A DNA stretch of 41,260 bases from an uncultured Candidatus Saccharibacteria bacterium (GTDB lineage Bacteria > Patescibacteriota > Saccharimonadia > Saccharimonadales > Saccharimonadaceae). Below, piece after piece: positions 16,294-25,260 of this stretch (positions are counted from its first letter, which is position 1; each line of letters starts with the position of its first letter). The notes below the pieces were generated by a model. That model saw only the letters and a program-made list of their open reading frames with translations, was not told where the DNA came from and did no database searches. The position numbers and the translations under genes are program-made. The stretch lies in the NCBI GenBank assembly GCA_947367565.1, contig CANBEI010000006.1, positions 1 to 41,260 of the forward strand, read 5' to 3'.

Positions 16294-17472
16294 TTAAAAC
16301 CTCACCGCCCCATACTCTACCGCCTTTCTCTCCATATCACGCACCGCATAGGCTAGCGCATCCATACAATGGTCGTTGCCGTCCTCCGGCTCGTCTAAGG
16401 TCTTGCCAGTGGATTTCTGCACGCGCCACGGATAGGTCAGATATTCCTGCTCTAGCGGTTTATCGATGCGCAAATAATGCACTTCGCGCTCCTGCACAAG
16501 GTTGATATTATACTTCTTGCCGTTCACCTTGCCACTAGCCGATTTATTGCAGGGGATAGCACGTAGTCCGGCTTCTACGAGGTCTTGAATCATCTCTGGC
16601 TTGGCATTGTCGCAGACAAATAGCCCCTCCTGTTCCGCATTGATTTTCAAGGCTTCTGCCACGATTTCTTTACTAGTGAGGTGTGTCTGATATAAGCAGA
16701 GTTTCAGATAAATTGCTTTGGTTTTTGGATTCTCCCATACTCCAATAATCACAGTCGGGTCATTGTAGCCAAAATCCACCCCATATCGCCGAAATACTAG
16801 CCTCGGCGGTAGTTCGTCTTCGGCAATCCATCCGGAATAAATGTTGCCTTCCAGCGCGCCAATCTCGCCGAGTCCATACACGCGCCACCAGTTATTCGTG
16901 CCATCGCCCCGGTGTTGCAATAAATCACTCAATACGGCCGGTGGGATGCCTTCGTTATCAAGATAGGTTAGTTTCAGGAACTGCCAGTCGGTGCGCTTCT
17001 GCATTATCTCGGTATGCACCCAAAACTCATTCACCGGATTAAAATCAAGCCAAGCCATGACTTCCGTGCGCAACATCAGTTGGTCAAACACCTTATAATC
17101 CACGCGGTAGGCTTCGTTAATGAACAGATAATCGCGCCCTGCGCCCAGCGCATCGTCCGCTTCGCAGGAAAAGAACTCTATCGTCGTGCCAGTAATCTTA
17201 TTCGTCCATGTATGTTTTACCTTATTGCGCGTAAAATACCGTTCACGGTGAGTGCGCTTCAACAATTTTTCCCAGTCGCGAATTGCGCCTTTCTCCAAGT
17301 TGGGGTAGGTGTCTGATACAACACTAATCAACTTATCTTCTACGGCAAAAGTTAAATCACAAAGCCGAATAATCATAGCAGTAGTCTTTCCGGCACGCGC
17401 ACCGCCTTGTATGATATTGATGCGCGCATCCATCTGTTCTATCTTCTGTAATGCCGTGGTGTCCTGATACAT
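16294..17472 (-). CDS. Terminase large subunit
   Basis: Walker A GGARAGKTT; nuclease-domain motif YGVDFGYNDPTVIIGVW; DHCMDALAYAV. Confidence 0.95.
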   Translation of the reverse strand: MYQDTTALQKIEQMDARINIIQGGARAGKTTAMIIRLCDLTFAVEDKLISVVSDTYPNLEKGAIRDWEKLLKRTHRERYFTRNKVKHTWTNKITGTTIEFFSCEADDALGAGRDYLFINEAYRVDYKVFDQLMLRTEVMAWLDFNPVNEFWVHTEIMQKRTDWQFLKLTYLDNEGIPPAVLSDLLQHRGDGTNNWWRVYGLGEIGALEGNIYSGWIAEDELPPRLVFRRYGVDFGYNDPTVIIGVWENPKTKAIYLKLCLYQTHLTSKEIVAEALKINAEQEGLFVCDNAKPEMIQDLVEAGLRAIPCNKSASGKVNGKKYNINLVQEREVHYLRIDKPLEQEYLTYPWRVQKSTGKTLDEPEDGNDHCMDALAYAVRDMERKAVEYGAVRF

Positions 17473-17647
17473 TCTACCCCTGTTTTATTTAACACTTTGT
17501 TAAGTATTTATTTGGGCGCATCGGCTGCGCCGCCGGGCTATTCGCTACATTGGCCGCAAATTTTCCGCCCCACTAAAAGTTCATAATCTGATCGCGGCCA
17601 ATTTCGCTTCTATCCCTTGCGCAAAAGCACTAGATATTAAGCACCGC

Positions 17648-18307
17648 CTATGGTTGCTCCGCCTTGCTCCTTTCGCGCTTCGGCCCGCTTCGCGTGCGCC
17701 GCGCGGTCGCAGGCTTCGCGCCCGACGGCGGTGTGCTGCGCGCTTCGGTCTGCCGTGGGGTCGCGCTGTCGCGCTCCTTTCCCACGGCCGCGCCCTCCGC
17801 GCGCAGACCCGGCTCTGTCGCACTTCGTGCTTGACTGCCCGTGTCGGCTCGGTCAAAGTCGCAAGCGACTTTTCCGCTCGCACTCCTTGGGCATAACGGC
17901 GCACTCCTCGGACTGAGTGACACTGGTGGTTCAAGATTAGTCTGCTCAATAGACTGCTTCGGTAATCCGTAAGCCTGATTCATGGCACTTTCCCAAACTC
18001 GCCACTCACTTTCCGGCTTCTCGTAATTACTTCTATATAACAGAGTAGCAAGCCGTCGCACTCCGGGCGAGGTTTTTGGGTCGTTTAGCACTTCTTCCAG
18101 CTCGCCGTCGTCTAGGCCATTTATAAGTTTTTCTAATTTATAGCGCAAAGTATCTTCTTTTTTCCATGCGCCAGAGTGCCGCGGATTTCCACCCTCCTTG
18201 CCGAACTGCCGATTTTTGGGTGGCTTTTTGTAACCCACTTCGTCCGGAAATCCCTGCTTTGTGGGAATTTTCCGCCGACTTTTCTTGCGCGTTTTTACGG
18301 CAGACAT
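17648..18307 (-). CDS. Terminase small subunit-like (DUF5681-like N-terminus), C-terminus inside GC-rich palindromes
   Basis: VGYKKPPKNRQFGKEGGNPRHSG motif; immediately upstream of TerL. Confidence 0.6.
   Translation of the reverse strand: MSAVKTRKKSRRKIPTKQGFPDEVGYKKPPKNRQFGKEGGNPRHSGAWKKEDTLRYKLEKLINGLDDGELEEVLNDPKTSPGVRRLATLLYRSNYEKPESEWRVWESAMNQAYGLPKQSIEQTNLEPPVSLSPRSAPLCPRSASGKVACDFDRADTGSQARSATEPGLRAEGAAVGKERDSATPRQTEARSTPPSGAKPATARRTRSGPKRERSKAEQP
17747..17872. repeat. GC-rich palindromic island overlapping the TerS 3' end
   Basis: GGTCTGC...GCAGACC enclosing GCCGTGGG...CCCACGGC; AAAGTCGC-AA-GCGACTTT. Confidence 0.75.
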
Positions 18308-18759
18308 AAAATCTCACCCTGCTCTTTAGTCAAAACTACTTCCACGCGCGGATTACTTTTGCAGACTCCCATTAGTTTGACCTGTATACCGCGCACGGTT
18401 TCTATGCCGTCATCAGGGATAACTTCAGCCTTAACGAGTGCGTCTAGAACAGAAGTAATCTGATTATCAAGATCGCGCCGCTTCATGTCTGGCTCATAAA
18501 TTCTAAACTCTAGCGAACATGGCGACCATTCCTCCGCCTTAAACGCGCCACGCGTCTGTAATCGGAATTGTGCTACCATATCGCTTTCGTTGCGCTTCGC
18601 CATATCGTTGCTCGTGATAAATCTATGTCCAGTGTGCCGGTTATATCGAATAACTTTGTTATTTTTCTTACTGACGACCGCGCCTTTATATTCAATTTGT
18701 AATTGCTGCAACATTTTAGTTTCTCCGTTAATTTCAATTCTTCTGGTTCTGATAATCAT
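18295..18759 (-). CDS. RusA-like Holliday junction resolvase
   Basis: RIYEPDMKRRDLDNQITSVLDALVKAEVIPDDGIETVRGIQVK, the D-x2-N...DAL...DD pattern of RusA. Confidence 0.8.
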   Translation of the reverse strand: MIIRTRRIEINGETKMLQQLQIEYKGAVVSKKNNKVIRYNRHTGHRFITSNDMAKRNESDMVAQFRLQTRGAFKAEEWSPCSLEFRIYEPDMKRRDLDNQITSVLDALVKAEVIPDDGIETVRGIQVKLMGVCKSNPRVEVVLTKEQGEILCLP

Positions 18760-18766
18760 GATTTTT

Positions 18767-19090
18767 CTACCATCTGCCAGCCTCTTTTCTGCTACTACCT
18801 AAGACTTTGATATCTGGCGGAATAGTTAAACCGCCACTATATGACTGCATAGATACCTCATATTTATCTGCTAGACAACAGCACCGCGCCAAAGTCAGAC
18901 CAGCATTACATCGCAAGGCTTGGCAAAACGGCTTCCATGAACTGCTATAGTCGAAATCATGTCGCTCCCACCACCGGTGAAATATCACCATTGTGCTACC
19001 TTGTTTGACTATCACTGTATGTTTATCGCGAAAGAATATCGTCACCGCACCTGCATAGCGCACCGTGGGAACAAAATCAATGCTCGGCAT
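18767..19090 (-). CDS. Hypothetical phage protein
   Basis: ORF in the same operon direction; no motif recognised. Confidence 0.45.
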   Translation of the reverse strand: MPSIDFVPTVRYAGAVTIFFRDKHTVIVKQGSTMVIFHRWWERHDFDYSSSWKPFCQALRCNAGLTLARCCCLADKYEVSMQSYSGGLTIPPDIKVLGSSRKEAGRW

Positions 19091-19177
19091 AACCTCTCCT
19101 TAAATAAATCGCAAACCCACCGTGTCGCTACCAGATGAGGTAAAATAGTAAAAATATACAAAAGTATTAAATCTTAG

Positions 19178-19397
19178 ATTCCGCGCGCGATAGTTTTTAG
19201 ATTGTAGCGGTCCGCGCTCCTCAGTCAAGGTCGCGCTACGCGCTCTCTTGACTGCTTCGCTTGCGTCCGCCTTAGTTCCAACTATCTCGCGCGGCGGAAT
19301 CCTGTAAAAGCAAATCTTGTGGGGGCAGGATGCGTGGAGGTGGCGCGCTTCGCCTATCGGCTTGCGCGCCGATCCTGCCGCCGCAGTATCTGCTTTT
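19178..19397. repeat. Two large nested-palindrome blocks
   Basis: Block 1: ATTCCGCGCGCGATAGTT (19178-19195) vs AACTATCTCGCGCGGCGGAAT (19280-19300) enclosing CAGTCAAG/CTTGACTG. Block 2: AAAAGCA/TGCTTTT enclosing GCAGGAT/ATCCTGC enclosing GGCGCGC/GCGCGCC (19306-19397). Confidence 0.8.
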
Positions 19398-19581
19398 ATG
19401 GTTCGCAACTCGCGTCCATGCGCTCGCATTCTTCTATATATAGTCGTTCCGCTTCTTTGTATTTTATGCGGCCGAAGTATTTCTTCGTTCCGATTGCTCC
19501 GGCAATTATAATTGCGCGCGGGCAGGAATTATATTTTACAAAATATATAGGTGAATACAGTACATTATCTGCTTCGGGCAT
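19396..19581 (-). CDS. Small hypothetical phage protein (61 aa)
   Basis: Overlapping-stop arrangement with the neighbouring small ORF; plausible coding composition. Confidence 0.4.
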   Translation of the reverse strand: MPEADNVLYSPIYFVKYNSCPRAIIIAGAIGTKKYFGRIKYKEAERLYIEECERMDASCEP

Positions 19582-19687
19582 CGTTTTCGTTCTCCTCGTC
19601 TTGATATTTGTTAATATCTGTAATAATTATCGGCACACCCCTGTCGGTCTTAATTGTGCCATCAGGGAAGTGTAGAAGTTTACCCAT
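19565..19687 (-). CDS. Small hypothetical phage protein (40 aa)
   Basis: GGAGAG SD before ATG at 19687, overlapping the stop of the upstream ORF. Confidence 0.4.
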   Translation of the reverse strand: MGKLLHFPDGTIKTDRGVPIIITDINKYQDEENENDARSR

Positions 19688-20000
19688 TTTGTCGCTCTCC
19701 ATCAATCGCTCGGAAATAGTAAAGCCATTCCTTTGCGTGTTTTTCTCTGGATCGATGTGCGCCCAGACTAGTACGTAAAGCCAGCGGTGCGACCGTAAAC
19801 GGACAGAGAAAAGCAGAAACCTGCAGTTCGCCGCAGTCGCCAATCCCGACATAATATCTACTATCAAGAGCCGCCTTGCGTTTGTCGCTCGTGAGATAGA
19901 TTTTATAATCTTCGGAAATATCCCTCCGCAAGATAGTTAGCACCTCTAATAGTTTTAGATCGCCGAGTTTAGCGGTTTTGCTTCTGGAATTTTTTGCCAT
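19680..20000 (-). CDS. Hypothetical phage protein (106 aa)
   Basis: First ORF of the rightmost phage operon. Confidence 0.45.
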   Translation of the reverse strand: MAKNSRSKTAKLGDLKLLEVLTILRRDISEDYKIYLTSDKRKAALDSRYYVGIGDCGELQVSAFLCPFTVAPLALRTSLGAHRSREKHAKEWLYYFRAIDGERQNG

Positions 20001-20162
20001 TTTTTACCTCTCTTATCGCTGGCACGATTCGCCGCACAACCTGAAATGAGTTTAATCTCATATTAAGCAAATACTTGAATAAAGAGTTTTTAACTTTTAC
20101 CAAATTGTAGTGGTGCTACGCGCGCTAATGGGCTTCGCGAGTTAAGCCGTTATGCGGTCAAT

Positions 20163-20215
20163 CGCGCCAGTGATAGTCTTAAATTGTTAATAATTGCACG
20201 GACTATCTTGGCGCG
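20163..20215. repeat. Nested inverted repeat at the right prophage edge
   Basis: CGCGCCA/TGGCGCG enclosing GATAGTC/GACTATC. Confidence 0.75.
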
Positions 20216-20414
20216 CTCGTCCGTTAGGTCGCGCTGGGACTTTTGTAATGAACCCTAGACAAGTCATTTAGTAAGCCCGATTTTTTATCAATAAATAACC
20301 ACCGCCTTTTTACAGGGGTGGTCGTTATCGTGTTCCATAGACAAGATTGACGTTTCCACTACGGACAAAAGCCAACCCGAATAGCCTCAAGCCTTACCGT
20401 GTTATAATTATCAC

Positions 20415-20955
20415 ATGCAAGAAACTTTTGATATTCTCGACACTAAGGGCCGCTATACAGTAAGGTCGCCACTCGCGATGAGTGCCACCAGTCCGGCCAC
20501 TGGCACAAGGCTGTCGCAATTTTTATCATTAACTCCAAAAATCAGGTTCTCCTACAGAAACGTAGCGATTTCAAAAAACTCTGGCCTGGCATGTGGGAGT
20601 CAGCGCCGGCGGCCACGTGTTGGCTGGCGAATTCGGTTTTCAGGCTGTAATGCGCGAATGCGAAGAAGAACTTGGTATTAAACTCGACAAAAACGATATT
20701 ACTTTCATTGGCGCAACTACCTCGACCAATCTAAAAGGCGACGTAATTAATAATCATTTTAATGAATACTATATCGTCCACAAGGATCTCGACCCTTCAA
20801 CTCTCAAGCTCCAGACCGAGGAAGTTTCGGAGGCGGAATGGATTGACCGAGACGAAATTATCCACCGCATCCAAAATCACTACGAGGGAATCACCGACAA
20901 AGAAGGCTGCTGGGAATATCTTATCGAGTACTATAAATGGCAGCAAAATCAATAA
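20415..20955 (+). pseudogene. NUDIX hydrolase (IPP isomerase-like) interrupted by two apparent 1-nt deletions
   Basis: MQETFDILDTKGRYT (frame of 20415) / KVATRDECHQSGHWHKAVAIFIINSKNQVLLQKRSDFKKLWPGMW (frame of 20462) / VSAGGHVLAGEFGFQAVMRECEEELGI (frame of 20593) together form one NUDIX protein. Confidence 0.8.
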
Positions 20956-20997
20956 TCTCTCTCAATTTCAAAAAAGTATGTTATAATAACAACGTGT

Positions 20998-21074
20998 GGT
21001 ACCATAGCTCAGCTGGTTAGAGCGCAGGACTCATAAGCCTGAGGTCGGTGGTTCGATCCCACCTGGTACTACCA
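20998..21074 (+). tRNA. tRNA with CAU anticodon (elongator Met or Ile2), encoded CCA
   Basis: Cloverleaf: GGTACCA/TGGTACT acceptor, GCTC/GAGC D-arm, CTCATAA anticodon loop, GGTGG-TTCGATC-CCACC T-arm, ACCA end. Confidence 0.95.
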
Positions 21075-21132
21075 TCCAAGTTTATCGTGCCGCGAGGCAC
21101 TTTTTTCGTGGCATTGTGTTATAATCAATATT

Positions 21133-21525
21133 ATGAACGACAAAAAAGGTTTTACCCTTATTGAACTTATGATCGTTGGTGCATTTGCAGCACTTCTCGT
21201 GATTATTTTCTTCCTTCAGAAGTCTAACGTTGAGGCTATGGACCGCGACGACGCGCGCAAGACCGCTATCAACGCCATGTATTACGCTCTAGAGGAATAC
21301 TATTACCCGAAGTACGGTTATTATCCAGATACGATTTCCGAGGAAAATCTTCCCGTGATTGATCCAGAGCTTTTCACCGACCCATTTGGTACTAATCTCG
21401 GCATCGAGGGCAGCAATTATACCTACGAAGTCGCGAATTGCAATTCCAAGAACGAATGTCAAGAATATACTCTCCGTGCTCAGCTCGAAAAAGAAGACAC
21501 GTATATCAAAAAAGGTAAAAAGTAG
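21133..21525 (+). CDS. Type IV pilin-like protein with prepilin N-methylation motif
   Basis: KKGFTLIELMIVGAFAALLVIIFFLQ. Confidence 0.85.
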   Translation: MNDKKGFTLIELMIVGAFAALLVIIFFLQKSNVEAMDRDDARKTAINAMYYALEEYYYPKYGYYPDTISEENLPVIDPELFTDPFGTNLGIEGSNYTYEVANCNSKNECQEYTLRAQLEKEDTYIKKGKK

Positions 21526-21537
21526 TAAAGAAGTACT

Positions 21538-22770
21538 ATGATTAAATTTCATTCAGACATCGACGTCACAGTCGATGTGTCACGCATTCGTGAAATTATC
21601 AACGATATTCAATCTGACCCCATGGGCGGCTGGTATGATTTGCCAGAAACTTATGACCACGCAGAATTTGATAAAATTCAAGCCACGGCCAAACAAATTC
21701 AAAATAACTCCAAATACCTTGTCTGTATTGGGATTGGCGGCTCGTATCTTGGCCATCGTGCGCTCATTGACGCACTCCAGCCCAAAAGCCCGACCAAGAT
21801 TCTCTACGCCGGTAACTCGCTTAGTACGCGCGAGCTAAATTGCCTTCTGGACACGCTTGGTGATTCTGATTTTTCAATTAATGTCATTTCAAAATCCGGC
21901 ACTACGACCGAACCGGCTGTCGCTTTCCGCCTATTGAAAGCCAAACTCCAAGAAAAATATGGCAACAAAGCTAGCGAACGTATTTTTGCTACTACCGATG
22001 CTCGAAAAGGTGCGCTTTATGAAGAGGCTGTCGCTGAGGGCTATGCTCGTTTTGTTGTTCCCGATAATATCGGTGGGCGCTACTCTGTCTTGACTGCTGC
22101 CGGCCTCCTCCCGCTCGCCGTTGCCGGAGTAAATATCGATCAGCTAATGTCTGGCGCTGCTACGGAACGTGCCGCGAATCTCGATAATTCTGAATCTGCA
22201 GCTATCCGGTATGCGACCATGCGTGCTGATTTGCTGAAAAAGAACTACGATGTCGAAATTCTGGCGTCTTTTGAGCCTTGCATGCAGTATTTTGAAGAGT
22301 GGTGTAAGCAGCTTTTTGGTGAGTCTGAAGGGAAGGATAAGCAGGGAATTTTCCCAACATCAGTTATCTATACTACTGATCTCCATTCACTTGGGCAGTA
22401 TCTCCAGGATGGTCGTCGTAATATCTTCGAAACCATGCTACGTTTTTCGGAGGAAGGCGCTCCCGCCGTGACAGTCCCGCAGCTCGCAAAAGACCTTGAT
22501 GGTCTGAAATATCTTGAGGGCAAGACTTTAGATTTTCTCAACACAAAGGCACTTGAGGCGACTGTCGCTGCGCATCGCGATGGCGGTATCCCGGTTTCCG
22601 AAATTACTATTCCGACGCTCGACGAAAAATCGCTCGGTGCCTTGGTCTATTTCTTTGAACTATCTTGTGCGCTTTCTGCTAAACTTTCTGGCGTCAATCC
22701 TTTTGACCAGCCCGGCGTAGAAGCCTATAAACGCAACATGTTCCATCTCCTCGGTAAGCCTGGGTTCTGA
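21538..22770 (+). CDS. pgi: Glucose-6-phosphate isomerase
   Basis: IGIGGSYLGHRALIDAL, VISKSGTTTEPAVAFR, GKDKQGIFPTSVIYTTDLHSLGQYLQDG. Confidence 0.95.
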   Translation: MIKFHSDIDVTVDVSRIREIINDIQSDPMGGWYDLPETYDHAEFDKIQATAKQIQNNSKYLVCIGIGGSYLGHRALIDALQPKSPTKILYAGNSLSTRELNCLLDTLGDSDFSINVISKSGTTTEPAVAFRLLKAKLQEKYGNKASERIFATTDARKGALYEEAVAEGYARFVVPDNIGGRYSVLTAAGLLPLAVAGVNIDQLMSGAATERAANLDNSESAAIRYATMRADLLKKNYDVEILASFEPCMQYFEEWCKQLFGESEGKDKQGIFPTSVIYTTDLHSLGQYLQDGRRNIFETMLRFSEEGAPAVTVPQLAKDLDGLKYLEGKTLDFLNTKALEATVAAHRDGGIPVSEITIPTLDEKSLGALVYFFELSCALSAKLSGVNPFDQPGVEAYKRNMFHLLGKPGF

Positions 22771-22860
22771 CACGGAGTCAGCTCCTGCTGCCAGCCCTCA
22801 AAAACGCTTACCAAGCATTAGAGATTTGCCTAAAATTAATTTTTAGCGTATACTTTTTAC

Positions 22861-23802
22861 ATGAGTAAACCACGTGTGGTCATTGCTTTGGGTGGCAACG
22901 CACTTCAAAAAGACGGCGAAGTCACCGCCGAAGCCCAAAAGTCCGTCGCCGAGAAAATCGGCCAAATTATTGCTAAACTTTCTGCGAAATATGAGATTAT
23001 CGTCGCTCATGGCAATGGTCCGCAGGTTGGTAACATCTTGATTCATGAGGAGACCGCTAGCACAGCGACTGCCCCCGCCATGCCTCTTGAGACCGCTGTT
23101 GCTATGAGCCAGGGTCAGATTGGCTACTGGCTTTCGCAGGCGATTGGCAACGCTTTTGCTCGTGAGCATAAACGTAAACAAGTTGCCAGTATTGTCACTC
23201 AAGTCGTCGTCGACCGTAATGATCCAGCCTTCAAGCATCCATCGAAGCCAATCGGGGAATTCTATACTGCCAAGGAGGCAGTCAAGTTAGCTAAAACTCG
23301 CGGCTGGGAAATGCGCGAAGATTCCGGTCGTGGATATCGCCGCATCGTTCCTTCGCCGAAACCGATTGATATTGTTGAACGTCGCGAGATTATGTCATTG
23401 ATGCAATCTGGCGCTATCGTGATTGCAGTTGGCGGTGGCGGTATTCCGGTCGTTCGCTCTAGAGTTCTCAAAACTCTGCGTGGCGTCGACGCCGTTATTG
23501 ACAAAGACCTCGCTGCCGAGAAACTCGCCGAACTCATCAAAGCCGATATTTTCGTCTCAGTCACTGCTGTGCCTAATGCCTACATCAACTACGGTCAGCC
23601 CGACCAAATTGCGCTCGGTATACTGACGCCGACTGAAGCAATGAGTTATATCCGCGATGGCCACTTCGGCGCCGGATCAATGCTTCCAAAAATTCAAGCG
23701 ATTACGCAATTTGCTAGCAAAAAACGTCTCGGGATTATCACTTCGCCCGAAAATCTAGAACTCGCCCTCAAGCGCCGTTCCGGCACAATCGTCCAAGGTT
23801 AA
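22861..23802 (+). CDS. arcC: Carbamate kinase
   Basis: VVIALGGNALQK, VAHGNGPQVGN, VASIVTQVVVDRNDPAFKHPSKPIG, AVGGGGIPV. Confidence 0.95.
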   Translation: MSKPRVVIALGGNALQKDGEVTAEAQKSVAEKIGQIIAKLSAKYEIIVAHGNGPQVGNILIHEETASTATAPAMPLETAVAMSQGQIGYWLSQAIGNAFAREHKRKQVASIVTQVVVDRNDPAFKHPSKPIGEFYTAKEAVKLAKTRGWEMREDSGRGYRRIVPSPKPIDIVERREIMSLMQSGAIVIAVGGGGIPVVRSRVLKTLRGVDAVIDKDLAAEKLAELIKADIFVSVTAVPNAYINYGQPDQIALGILTPTEAMSYIRDGHFGAGSMLPKIQAITQFASKKRLGIITSPENLELALKRRSGTIVQG

Positions 23803-23872
23803 CACTACAGATATAGCCGACCAGAGCGGCTTACGCTCCTATTCTAGCATACCATAAGCTTTTTGTCAACTG

Positions 23873-25237
23873 CTACGCAGCTAAGTCTCGCGCCGCGAGT
23901 CGTACCGCTTCGCTCCAACTCGTTGCTACATGTGGCGTCCCAGCCAGCTCATTCGCCTTCAGGCCATTCCGAATCGCCATCGCAATTTCTTGTATAATGA
24001 TATCCGCTTCCGGCGCTACTACTGTCGCCCCAATAATCTGCCCCTTAGGATTCGCTGTAATCTTTACAAATCCTGCCCGGAAGTCACTTGTATTTGATGC
24101 GCTCACCGCATCTAGCGGCACTAATGCCGTCTTCTGCTTCTGTTTCAACTGCGCGCATTCCATCTCATTCAATCCAACTTTCGCTACGCGCGGCAAAGTA
24201 TTCGTCATACGCGTAAAACCAGTATAATTAATCACATTCCCGGCACCTTTAATCGCGTTCAACGTCGCCAACTTACCTTCATAAGTCGCCTTTTCCGTTG
24301 AACTTTCTCCGCCAATCACATCGCCCGCCGCCCAAATATGGCGACAAGTCGTCTTGAGATTTTGGTCGGTCTGAATGCCGCGATATGAAAACTTCACTCC
24401 CGCATTTTCCAATCCCAAATCTGTCGTCGGTTCTGGCGTAGTTGCGAGTACGATTGCCTCCACTCGCACAGCTTTTTCTTGACCACCTCGAATAAACACT
24501 GCTCGCTGGCTATTTTGTTCTTGCTCCAAGGCAACCACGCGCGAATTTTCCAAAATCTTCACGCCGAACCGATCGCGCAAATGTTTACTGATTACCTCAC
24601 TCGCTTCCGGATCTTCGCGCGGCAAAATCCGGTCTTGCGCTTCAACCATTAAGACTTTTACTCCGAGCGCCCCAAAATACTCTGCCAATTCACACCCCGT
24701 CGAACCACCTCCAACAACCAACAAAACTTTTGGCAACTTCGCCATCCTCAGCGCCGTATCTGGAGACCAACAATTTACTGTATCAATTCCCGAAATTCCA
24801 TTCACTGCAATATTCGTGCCGGTCGCAATCAAAAACTTTTCCGCACTAATTTGCCGATTCCCGAGTGCAATCACATGCGGACTAATAAACTGCGCGAAAC
24901 CATGATGACAATCAATCCCGGCATTCTCAAAAACCTTCCGACTTCCTCCCCCTGATCGCCGCACCGCCGCCGCTTGCCAATTTAACACGGTTGGATAATT
25001 ATATCTCAGCGTCGAGCTTGACATCCCAAAGCGCGAACCTGCCACCGCCTCCGCATATAGCTGTGAAAATTCCAAAGCTGCGCCGTAGGGGATATCACGA
25101 TAATTCAGAGTCGTGCCACCCCAACGATCCGATTCAACGATCGCCGTATGCGCTCCCAGTCCAGCCGCCATCAAAGCCGCCGCGCTTCCAGCTGCGCCGC
25201 TACCAATCACTACATATTGATAGTCAAACTTACTCAT
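23873..25237 (-). CDS. FAD-dependent pyridine nucleotide-disulfide oxidoreductase family protein
   Basis: VVIGSGAAGSAAALMAAGLGA, VVGGGSTGCELAEYF, IWAAGDVIGG; dimerisation domain at C-terminus. Confidence 0.85.
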   Translation of the reverse strand: MSKFDYQYVVIGSGAAGSAAALMAAGLGAHTAIVESDRWGGTTLNYRDIPYGAALEFSQLYAEAVAGSRFGMSSSTLRYNYPTVLNWQAAAVRRSGGGSRKVFENAGIDCHHGFAQFISPHVIALGNRQISAEKFLIATGTNIAVNGISGIDTVNCWSPDTALRMAKLPKVLLVVGGGSTGCELAEYFGALGVKVLMVEAQDRILPREDPEASEVISKHLRDRFGVKILENSRVVALEQEQNSQRAVFIRGGQEKAVRVEAIVLATTPEPTTDLGLENAGVKFSYRGIQTDQNLKTTCRHIWAAGDVIGGESSTEKATYEGKLATLNAIKGAGNVINYTGFTRMTNTLPRVAKVGLNEMECAQLKQKQKTALVPLDAVSASNTSDFRAGFVKITANPKGQIIGATVVAPEADIIIQEIAMAIRNGLKANELAGTPHVATSWSEAVRLAARDLAA

Positions 25238-25260
25238 TACTATTACCCACCATCTTCATC

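Noticed and set aside
17581-17949. Alternative Arg-rich ORFs in the TerS palindromic region
   Set aside because: Open in several frames because of GC-rich composition; no SD; only the TerS frame is attached to a recognisable domain.
19100-19429. 109-aa minus-strand ORF
   Set aside because: Spans the nested palindromes; composition explained by GC-rich repeats.
19565-20000. Frameshift joining ORFs 19680-20000 and 19565-19867
   Set aside because: An SD plus ATG at 19687 overlapping the upstream stop explains them as two separate small genes.
20998-21074. tRNA gene as the prophage attachment site
   Set aside because: The tRNA lies beyond the NUDIX gene, and no tRNA 3'-end duplication is seen near the integrase.
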